Shown here piece after piece: positions 54,341 to 61,759 of a stretch of 64,000 nucleotides of DNA. Position 1 is the first letter of the stretch. Each line of letters starts with the position of its first letter. The translations under genes and the position numbers were made by a program. The notes under the pieces are model-generated. The model worked only from the letters and a program-made list of their open reading frames with translations, did not search any database and had not been told where the DNA came from. Source of the stretch: Burkholderia sp. Nafp2/4-1b (lineage in GTDB: Bacteria; Pseudomonadota; Gammaproteobacteria; Burkholderiales; Burkholderiaceae); contig NZ_ML058622.1 of the NCBI RefSeq assembly GCF_003635165.1, positions 62,001 through 126,000 of the forward strand, read 5' to 3'.

Positions 54341-54661
54341 GTATTGCACTCCGGTTCGGTTGTTGTTGATTCCGGGAGCGAAGCGACGCGGGCGCAATGG
54401 CTGATCGGTGAGCGCCCCGCGGATGGCCGCCCCGTGCTTCGTCGGTCGCGTGGCGGCCGGCCGCACCGCCACTGCGTGTGTGCATGACGGACCGGCGTGG
54501 CCGGCCGCAGCGTGCAACACGGCTTCATGGTAGCGGCATTCGCGGGATCGTGCGTTCGGAGTGCGATATGACTGTTGGGGCGAGGGGGAGAAAGATCAAT
54601 GCGTGGGTGAATATGTGGCGCGGAAATCGACGCCACGATGCCGACGACAAGAATCAGGTGT
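54341..54661. other. Intergenic region between cblR and the PRC-barrel gene
   Basis: About 320 bases, no gene supported. It would hold the 3' region of cblR and the promoter of the PRC-barrel gene. No clear terminator hairpin was found. Confidence 0.45.
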
Positions 54662-55369
54662 TCAACCTTCCTCGATCAGCTTGCGCGACGCGAACAGCTC
54701 GGCGTCGTTGCGAATGCCGAGCTTGCGAAATGCGGCCTGCTTTTGTGCGCTGATCGTCTTGGGACTGCGGGAAAACTTCGATGCGATATCGGACACGGAC
54801 ATGCCGGCGAGAAAGCAGCGCAACACCTCGTGCTCGCGCGGGCTAAGGCGCAGGTCGGCTGACGGTCCCGACTCGGGTATCAGCGTGCCGTCGCCGGCCG
54901 CCGCCTTGGTGTCGGCCATCCGCGGGTCGGGCGTCGCGCTCGACTCCACCCGCGCGGCCAGTTCGGCGCTGATGTACGGACGGCCGTTCGCCACGACGCG
55001 AATCGCATGTGCAAGCTCGCCGAGATCCTCGCTCTTGCCGAAGAAGCCGAGCGCGCCCGCGCGCATCGTCATGTTGACGGTTGCGGGCGTATCGCTGCTC
55101 GACATCATCAGGATCCGGCAATCCGGGAAGCGCGTATTGATGAGCTTGACGAGATTGAGCCCGTCGATCTCGCCGGGGCCGAGCGTGTAGTCGAGCAACA
55201 AGACATCCGCGCCCCGCGCTTCGAGCCAGCGGATCAGGTCGCGCGACTTCGCGAAGCTTGCCGCCACTTCGATGCCGATCTTCGCCGTCAGGTAACTGGC
55301 GATCCCGTGCTGGACGACGGCGTGGTCGTCCAGGATCACGACACGGATCGGTTGGTGCTCTGGCCTCAT
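54662..55369 (-). CDS. cblR: LuxR-type response regulator of the pilus locus (CblR)
   Basis: 235 residues from ATG 55369. Receiver domain (about 8-125): phospho-acceptor Asp60 in VLLLDYTL, acidic pair DDHA near 14-15, and Lys112 in GFFGKSED. LuxR/FixJ helix-turn-helix (about 170-230): LSPREHEVLRCFLAGMSVSDIA and SPKTISAQKQAAFRKLG. This is the RcsB/BvgA class. It is divergent from the hybrid kinase cblT and lies in a locus with cblS, cblD and cblC, matching the cable-pilus regulators CblS/CblT/CblR described in B. cenocepacia. The name rests on locus order and domain type. Confidence 0.85.
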   Translation of the reverse strand: MRPEHQPIRVVILDDHAVVQHGIASYLTAKIGIEVAASFAKSRDLIRWLEARGADVLLLDYTLGPGEIDGLNLVKLINTRFPDCRILMMSSSDTPATVNMTMRAGALGFFGKSEDLGELAHAIRVVANGRPYISAELAARVESSATPDPRMADTKAAAGDGTLIPESGPSADLRLSPREHEVLRCFLAGMSVSDIASKFSRSPKTISAQKQAAFRKLGIRNDAELFASRKLIEEG

Positions 55370-55754
55370 TGCTAACCCTTTCTTTATTTCAGGACGGCCG
55401 CGACCGGCTGCGCCGCCTTGCTTGCGGTCGCACGCGGCCATCGATGCCATCGTTTATTGGGATTAGCTTACCGATTTTCCGGCTAATTTTTAACCCCTTC
55501 GGCTAAAAGGGGCCGAATCTTTCCGGCCGGTCCCCGGCGCGGCGTTGCGCTTCCGTTGCGCGCGACCTATGATGGCGGGCCCGTTTTTCGGCGGCTCCCG
55601 GCTGCGTCGCGTCGACCAATGCCGGCCCGGCCGCCGCTCGCCGCGCGCCGCAAGCGACGGGGACCCCGACACCGGAGCTAGCCGGCACCGCTACCGCCGC
55701 TCGGGCAACGGGCCGGTTGCAACCCGGCCGATAACGCGAGAGAAGGACGTGAGC
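55370..55754. promoter_or_regulatory. Divergent control region of cblR and cblT with GGCTAA repeats
   Basis: About 385 bases. AT-rich core at 55450-55510 with direct repeats GGCTAA at 55481 and 55501 (20 bases apart), inverted TTAGC at 55463, and GCTAACCC at 55371 in the cblR leader. A CCCCTT/AAGGGG inverted repeat (55494-55511) overlaps the second copy. The block has the look of a set of regulator sites, possibly for CblR itself. Confidence 0.55.
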
Positions 55755-58271
55755 ATGGTGAGTTGGAAGGGTCGCGCCGTCCTGATCGGCATGGTGATCG
55801 GGTTGATGCCGGCGCCCGGGCGGGCGATCGGCGCGCCGCAGTTTACGGCGGAAGAAAAGGCGTGGATCGCCGCGCATCCCGTCGTGCGCACCCGCGCCGA
55901 TTCGAAATGGCGACCGTTCGAATTCCGGGAAAATGGCAAGGTCGTCGGCGTGGTGCCGTCGTTTCTCGCGGCCGTCTCGCAAATCAGCGGGTTGCGCTTC
56001 GAGTATGTCGACGGCGTCACATGGCGCGATTCGGTGGATGCATTGCGCGCCGGCAGAATCGACATCGTTCCCGACGTGACGTGGCGCAGCGCGTACAACG
56101 CACTGAAAAAAAATGCCCCGGGCGCCAAAGCCGGTGTGACGGCGAGCGAGGACGCCACATCACTGCGCAGCAACGTCATCGTCAGCCGCCCCTATTTCGT
56201 CGGCACGGTTCTGGTCGTCGCGCCCGAGCACCTGAACCTGTTCGTCGACGTCCGCAATCTCGCCGGCCGGCGTGTCGCGGTCAAGGGCGGCGGCGCACTG
56301 GAAGATGCGCTCCGCCACGGCGACATTCCGGTGACCTTGCTCACCTATGACGACGAGCGCGACGCGCTCGCGGCCGTCTCCGACGGGGACGCGGATGTCG
56401 CCGTCGGCCCGGACATGTCGATCCTGCCGCTGCTGCAGCGGCAATACCGCAACCAGCTGTTCGTGTCGGGCGGCCTGCCGGACAACCCGTATGCGCTCGC
56501 GATCGCAACGCGCCGCGACATGCCCGTGCTCGCGTCCATTCTCGACAAGTCGCTCGCGGCAATTTCGGCGCGCGACGCGGAAATCATTGCGCGCCAATGG
56601 ATCGAATCGACCGATTACGGCAAGCCGTCGCTGCACTCGATCCTTTACTACCGGCGCTGGCAGGTGGCGGCGGCAGGGGCCGGCCTGCTCGCGCTGGCGG
56701 CGATCGCATTCGCTTCCTGGCGCTCGCGCGTCGCCGCGGTACGCAGCGAGCGCGACAAGGCGATGTTCTTCGCGTTCATCAGCCACGAAATCCGCACGCC
56801 GATGCACACGATCCTGTCGTCGCTGGAATTGCTGCAACGCGCGAAGCTGCCGCCGAAGCAGGCTGGTCGCGCGGACGCGGCGGTGGCCGCGTCGGAATCG
56901 CTGCTGACGCTGCTCGACGACATCCTCGATTACTCGCGTCTCGAATCGCGCAACGTGACGCTCGCGCCCGAACCCACGCACGTCGAACCCTGGGTGCAGC
57001 GCAGCGCCGACATGGTGCGCTGGCGGGTCGACGAGAAGAAGCTGGGCCTCGCGCTCGAACTCGCGTGCCGGCCCGGGCTGTGCGTGCTGATCGACCCGGT
57101 GCGCACGCGGCAGATCGTGCTGAACCTGCTCGTCAACGCGATCAAGTTCACGTCGGCCGGCTCGATCGCGCTGCGCATCGACTATCTCGACGGCAAGCCG
57201 GACCGTGCCGGCTCGCTCGTGATCGAGGTCCGCGATACCGGCATCGGCATTCCGCCCGAACGCCAGCGCCGCATCTTCGAGCCTTATCAGCGCGTCGAGC
57301 AGGCCGGGAACCGCCGCGTCGCCGGTAGTGGTCTGGGATTGTCGATCTGCCGCGAACTGGTCGATCTGATGAAAGGCGTGATTACCGTCAGCAGCAACCC
57401 CGACAAGGGCACCGTCTTCACCGTGATCCTGCCGGCGCGGCGCATCGCACACGCGCCGGCAGCCGGCACGGCAGACGCGCGCGAGGCGACGCCCGAACCG
57501 TCGCCGCCGGTGGACGCCGACACGCCGCCGTCGGCCGGCGACGGCCCGATGATCCTGGTCGTCGACGACCACGAAGCGGTTCAACACGCGATCCAGCACC
57601 AGCTCGACGCGCTCGCGTGCCGTTCGACGGTTGCCGACACCGGCGAGCATGCACTCGCGCAGTTCGAGCGTGCGACGTTCGACATGGTGCTGCTCGACTG
57701 CGACCTGCCCGACATCGACGGCTATACGGTCGTGCAACGCATGCGCGAGGACGAACGGCAGCGGCAGCGGGCGCGCACGCCCATCATCGCGATCTCGGCG
57801 TCGACCGGCGACGCGCACCGTGCACGGTGCTTCGACAGCGGGATGGATGGCGTGCTGGCCAAGCCGCTGCGGCTCGATGCGCTGCGCCAGATGATCGACC
57901 TGTGGTGTCCGGCCGGCGTCGCGGACGAGATCGCGCCACCGGCGGAGGACACGCAATCGGCGAAAGGCGATTTCCGAGCGATCTATCGGCAAAGCGTCGA
58001 CGCCGATCTCGCCGTTCTCGGCGATGCGTTGTCGAATGGCGATACCGAGCGCGCGCGTCATGCGTCGCACCGGATCAAGGGCGCCGCAGCCGTTGCCGGC
58101 CACGCGGCGACGAGCGAACTGGCGGCCGAACTCGAGCGCCGGCTGCAGTTGGCATCCGGCGGCATGCCGCCTGGCATCCGTGCGCTCGGTGACGAACTGT
58201 CGCGCCTGCATCGCGCCGACATGGCCGGGCCTGATACGGGTGGGCGCGAATCGGGCGACCGCAACGCCTAG
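55755..58271 (+). CDS. cblT: BvgS-like hybrid sensor kinase with Hpt (CblT)
   Basis: 838 residues from ATG 55755 (AAGGA seven bases upstream). Signal-like start, one periplasmic SBP_bac_3 sensor domain (about 30-265), one membrane segment (about 300-322), HisKA with FISHEIRTPM (His344), HATPase (N box VNAIKF, G boxes DTGIGI and GSGLGLS), receiver domain with Asp648 (LLDCDLPDIDG), and C-terminal Hpt with ASHRIKGAA (His772). It can therefore run a full His-Asp-His relay to CblR. Convergent with cblS. Name by locus context. Confidence 0.88.
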   Translation: MVSWKGRAVLIGMVIGLMPAPGRAIGAPQFTAEEKAWIAAHPVVRTRADSKWRPFEFRENGKVVGVVPSFLAAVSQISGLRFEYVDGVTWRDSVDALRAGRIDIVPDVTWRSAYNALKKNAPGAKAGVTASEDATSLRSNVIVSRPYFVGTVLVVAPEHLNLFVDVRNLAGRRVAVKGGGALEDALRHGDIPVTLLTYDDERDALAAVSDGDADVAVGPDMSILPLLQRQYRNQLFVSGGLPDNPYALAIATRRDMPVLASILDKSLAAISARDAEIIARQWIESTDYGKPSLHSILYYRRWQVAAAGAGLLALAAIAFASWRSRVAAVRSERDKAMFFAFISHEIRTPMHTILSSLELLQRAKLPPKQAGRADAAVAASESLLTLLDDILDYSRLESRNVTLAPEPTHVEPWVQRSADMVRWRVDEKKLGLALELACRPGLCVLIDPVRTRQIVLNLLVNAIKFTSAGSIALRIDYLDGKPDRAGSLVIEVRDTGIGIPPERQRRIFEPYQRVEQAGNRRVAGSGLGLSICRELVDLMKGVITVSSNPDKGTVFTVILPARRIAHAPAAGTADAREATPEPSPPVDADTPPSAGDGPMILVVDDHEAVQHAIQHQLDALACRSTVADTGEHALAQFERATFDMVLLDCDLPDIDGYTVVQRMREDERQRQRARTPIIAISASTGDAHRARCFDSGMDGVLAKPLRLDALRQMIDLWCPAGVADEIAPPAEDTQSAKGDFRAIYRQSVDADLAVLGDALSNGDTERARHASHRIKGAAAVAGHAATSELAAELERRLQLASGGMPPGIRALGDELSRLHRADMAGPDTGGRESGDRNA

Positions 58272-58275
58272 ACGG

Positions 58276-58300
58276 CCCGCGTGGCCCAAAACCGGCCACG
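58276..58300. terminator. Weak hairpin between convergent kinase genes
   Basis: GTGGCC (58281-58286) pairs with GGCCAC (58293-58298), extendable by CCCG/CGGG with a bulge, in the 39-base gap between cblT and cblS. No T tract, so a weak terminator at best. Confidence 0.4.
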
Positions 58301-58310
58301 GGACGCGCGC

Positions 58311-60464
58311 CTATGGCGCGGTCGACACATCCAGTGTGTTATCCGCATCGGTCGGACACCACCGCGCGATCGCCTGGCGCAGCGTGTCGAGCCGCAACGG
58401 CTTGCCCAGCACGCAGTCCATGCCGCTTTCCAGGCAATGCATCCGGTGTGTATCGCCGGACTCCGCCGAAGTCGCGATGATCGGAACGCGCCGGGACTTT
58501 CGCGCGGCTTCTTCCTGACGGATCATCCGCGCGAGTGCGTAACCGTCGATGTCGGGCAGATTGCAATCGAGCAGCACCACGTCGACCCGGCCCTGCGCGA
58601 GGTGCCGCAACGCGTCCTCTCCCGAGCCGGCGAGGATGCCGATGCAGCCGAGCGCGTCGCATTGATCCTGCAGCGCGGCCCGCACGGTCTCGTGATCGTC
58701 GACGATCAGGACGCGCGGTGCGCCGCGATACGCCGGCGCGGCCGTTGCATCCGGCAGTGCCGGCGCCGATGGGGCCGACTGTGCCGCAGGCACGCCCTCC
58801 GCTGCCGGAACCGGCAATTGCACTGTGAATACCGTCTCGACGTGCGGCGTGCTTTCGACCGCGATCGAGCCGTGCATCAACTCGACGAGTTCCCGACAGA
58901 TCGCGAGCCCGAGCCCGCTGCCGCCGATGCCGGGTTGCGGCGCACGATCGGCCTGCCAGTAGGTTTCGAAGACATGGCCGAAGCGATCGGGCGCGATGCC
59001 GATGCCGGTGTCGCGCACTTCGAGGCATAACGTACCGTTGCGCCCGTGGCGTGCGGCGAGATAGCTTACGCGCAGCCCAACGGCCCCGGCCGCCGTGAAA
59101 TTGATCGCGTTGACGAGCAGATTCAGCACGATCTGGCGCACGCGAACGGGGTCGATCAGCACGTGCAACGACGGCGGCCCCGACACCTCGAGCATCAACG
59201 CCAGCCCCTTTCGCTCCGCACGCCAGCGCACCATGTCGACGGTCTGACTGGCCCACGCGTCGAGCTCGACCGTTTGCGGCGACAGCGTGACCTTGCGCGA
59301 CTCGAGACGCGAGTAGTCGAGGATATCGTCGAGCAGCGTCAGCAGCGTTTCGGAAGCCGATGCGGCCGCCTCCACCCGGCCGCCCTGCTGCACGGAAAGC
59401 CGCGAACGCTGCAGGAATTCGAGCGACGACAGGACCGTCTGCATCGGCGTGCGGATCTCGTGACTGACGAAAGCGAGGAACTTCGCCTTGTCGCGCTTGC
59501 TGCGGATGGCCGCCGCACGGGATTTCCACATCAGGTACGCCAGCACCGCGAACGTCAGCAATGCAAGGGCGATCCCCAGCACCACCGGGGCGCGATACTG
59601 CACGATCGAGCGAAGCGTCGGCTTGCCGTAGTCGCCCAGCTCGATCGAGTCTCGCGTGATCCCGGCCGTCTCGCTGACCGGAATGGCCGCGAGCGACTTG
59701 TCGATGATCGATGCGAGGATCGGCAGGTCGGCCCGAGTAAGCATCGCGAGCGACACTGGGCGGTCGGCCAGCATGCCGGACATGTAGAGCTGCCCAGTGA
59801 ATTGCCGGCGCATGATCGGCAGGATCGTGACGTCGATGCCGAGCGCGGCGTCGGCTTCGCCGTTCGCGACTGCGGCGAGCGCGAGCTCTTCGCTGTCGAA
59901 CGTCAGCACGTGGAGCGGCACGCCGCTGTGGCGAACGAAGTATTCGACCGCACCGCGCCCCTTGATCGCGATGCGCCGGTCCTTCAGCCGTTGCAGGCCG
60001 AAGATCATCGCGGAATTGTTGCGCGTCACGACGGTCAGTCGCCCGACCAGGTACGGCGCGCTGACCAGCGCGCCGGAGCCGACGCGATCCGGAACCAGCT
60101 CGCGCCAGACACCCGGCAGCAAGTCGACCTTGCCGGCCGCGAGCGCATCGTACGCGTGCCCCCATTCGGTGCCGGGCACCGTCTGGAACGCGAGTCCGGT
60201 CATCTTGGATATCGCACTCAGATAACCCGCGACGAGTCCCGCGTGCCTGCCGTTGCGCATGTATTCGATGGGGTGCCAGTTCGCCTCGACCGCGATATGG
60301 ACGACCGGGTGGTCGCCGATCCAGCGGAGTTCCTCGTCGGTGAAGATCGGCTTCCAGCAGGCGGTCGCGGCGCCCGTGCCGACCGAGACGGTCAGCAGCA
60401 GCGTCGTCAACACGTGGCGAAGCATGCGCCACACCGGGCGATGCGCGGAGAACCTTGCTTCCAT
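58311..60464 (-). CDS. cblS: BvgS-like hybrid sensor kinase without Hpt (CblS)
   Basis: 717 residues from ATG 60464; a GTG 42 bases earlier lies inside a hairpin and is rejected. Signal-like segment, SBP_bac_3 sensor (about 40-275), membrane segment (about 290-312), HisKA FVSHEIRTPM (His335), HATPase (VNAINF, DTGIGI, GSGLGLA), receiver with Asp633 (LLDCNLPDIDG). The protein stops 85 residues after that Asp and has no Hpt. It is about 120 residues shorter than CblT for this reason. It follows cblD on the same strand. Name by locus context. Confidence 0.88.
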   Translation of the reverse strand: MEARFSAHRPVWRMLRHVLTTLLLTVSVGTGAATACWKPIFTDEELRWIGDHPVVHIAVEANWHPIEYMRNGRHAGLVAGYLSAISKMTGLAFQTVPGTEWGHAYDALAAGKVDLLPGVWRELVPDRVGSGALVSAPYLVGRLTVVTRNNSAMIFGLQRLKDRRIAIKGRGAVEYFVRHSGVPLHVLTFDSEELALAAVANGEADAALGIDVTILPIMRRQFTGQLYMSGMLADRPVSLAMLTRADLPILASIIDKSLAAIPVSETAGITRDSIELGDYGKPTLRSIVQYRAPVVLGIALALLTFAVLAYLMWKSRAAAIRSKRDKAKFLAFVSHEIRTPMQTVLSSLEFLQRSRLSVQQGGRVEAAASASETLLTLLDDILDYSRLESRKVTLSPQTVELDAWASQTVDMVRWRAERKGLALMLEVSGPPSLHVLIDPVRVRQIVLNLLVNAINFTAAGAVGLRVSYLAARHGRNGTLCLEVRDTGIGIAPDRFGHVFETYWQADRAPQPGIGGSGLGLAICRELVELMHGSIAVESTPHVETVFTVQLPVPAAEGVPAAQSAPSAPALPDATAAPAYRGAPRVLIVDDHETVRAALQDQCDALGCIGILAGSGEDALRHLAQGRVDVVLLDCNLPDIDGYALARMIRQEEAARKSRRVPIIATSAESGDTHRMHCLESGMDCVLGKPLRLDTLRQAIARWCPTDADNTLDVSTAP

Positions 60465-60487
60465 GATCGATTCGCTTGGGATAGAGG

Positions 60488-60520
60488 CGATCGGCACCCG
60501 CTTCACGGGTGCCGATCGCG
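60488..60520 (-). terminator. Long perfect hairpin between cblD and cblS
   Basis: GCGATCGGCACCCG (60488-60501) pairs exactly with CGGGTGCCGATCGC (60507-60520) around CTTCA. It begins right at the cblD stop. Without a clear T run it may attenuate rather than end transcription into cblS, or stabilise the pilus mRNA. Confidence 0.65.
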
Positions 60521-61684
60521 CTAGAGACTGGCGGACGACGGCGTAAACGTGATCGTCAGCTTGTGGCTGTACTTGCCGGGACGCTTCCAGACCGACTGGA
60601 ATTCCGGCGTCTCGAGTGTCAGTGGCGTCGGCGTGCAGACGACCGGCACCGAAATTCCCGGCAGCGTGACCGAGCGACCGGCGCTGTTGTTCACGCCCTG
60701 AAGCCGCACCGTCTCGTTGTTCGGCAGCGCGATCTTCTTGCCTGCGTAGGTCAGGCTCGCGGTGTAGTCGATACGAGATTCGTAGGCACCGCTCTTGTCC
60801 TTGTCGAGCAACGTGGAATACTGACCTTTATCGCGGCGGTCGATCGTAAGACCATCGCTCGCCGACACGTCGAACCACGTGCTCTGCGAGTTGTAGCCGT
60901 CGTACAGGCACATGTCGACGTTCGACGTGCCCGACATCCGGCTGCCGTTCGGCAGCTTGCGCAGCTTGAGGTCGACGGAGGGTGTCGCGCTCGTGAACTC
61001 CGGCAGATAGACCTGGATGTTGTTCTTGTCGGTGGTGTCCAGCTTGATCGCCGCCTTGAAAACGGCGAGCGTCGTCGCCGCGCCTGTGCTCCACAGTTTC
61101 AGGTTCAGCCGCAGGTTCGCCTTCCAGGCTCCGCCGGACGGGAGCTTCTTGAGCTCCGCGGCGGGAATCCAGACGAATAGTGCGCGCCCGTCCCAGGTGA
61201 TGGTGTCGCAACCGCTGACGGTAGCGGACTGCGCCATTTCCATCGGTTTTCGGGCTTTCGACACGACTGGCGCAACGGTGTTGCCGCTGCAATCCCGGGT
61301 ACGAACGTATCCGTTTGCGCCGAGAAGATTCAGCACGGCCGTCGCCCCAGTCTTTTCTTCCTTGAACGAAAGCTTGACGACGGTCGACTCGCCCGACACG
61401 CTCCATACCGGTTCGGTCGGGCACGCACCGGTCGCCGTGTCGGTGGACGATTGGCAAGTCCACGCATTTCGCCCCCACTTGGGGGCGTCGCTCGAATCGT
61501 AGCCGCCCAATGCGCTGTCGAAGATCGCGACATCGCCCAGCGGCGCGCCACGATCCCGTGTGGCCTGCGCCGTATCGTTACGATCCGCGGGCGCCTGCAT
61601 GACCGCCAATGCATTTAGCGAGAGCACGCCCAGCATGGCCGCCAGGACGATTTCCCGGCAGCGGATTCGATTGAGCTGAAGCAT
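60521..61684 (-). CDS. cblD: CS1-type pilus tip/initiator protein CblD
   Basis: 387 residues from ATG 61684. Signal peptide with REIVLAAMLGVLSLNALAV. Two-part body rich in strands, with cysteine pairs (RNAWTCQSSTD with GACPTEP, RTRDCSGN with VSGCDT), and C-terminal ...GKYSHKLTITFTPSSASL as for the CfaE/CblD tip family of alternative chaperone-usher pili. It initiates pilus assembly and carries the adhesive site. It follows the usher by 75 bases on the same strand and precedes cblS. Confidence 0.88.
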   Translation of the reverse strand: MLQLNRIRCREIVLAAMLGVLSLNALAVMQAPADRNDTAQATRDRGAPLGDVAIFDSALGGYDSSDAPKWGRNAWTCQSSTDTATGACPTEPVWSVSGESTVVKLSFKEEKTGATAVLNLLGANGYVRTRDCSGNTVAPVVSKARKPMEMAQSATVSGCDTITWDGRALFVWIPAAELKKLPSGGAWKANLRLNLKLWSTGAATTLAVFKAAIKLDTTDKNNIQVYLPEFTSATPSVDLKLRKLPNGSRMSGTSNVDMCLYDGYNSQSTWFDVSASDGLTIDRRDKGQYSTLLDKDKSGAYESRIDYTASLTYAGKKIALPNNETVRLQGVNNSAGRSVTLPGISVPVVCTPTPLTLETPEFQSVWKRPGKYSHKLTITFTPSSASL

Positions 61685-61759
61685 ATGAATGGTTGTTTCC
61701 TTGTGTTTTCGGCACCGCAAGCGGCAACGCGCGGTGCCTGCCGGCAGACGTCGTATGCG

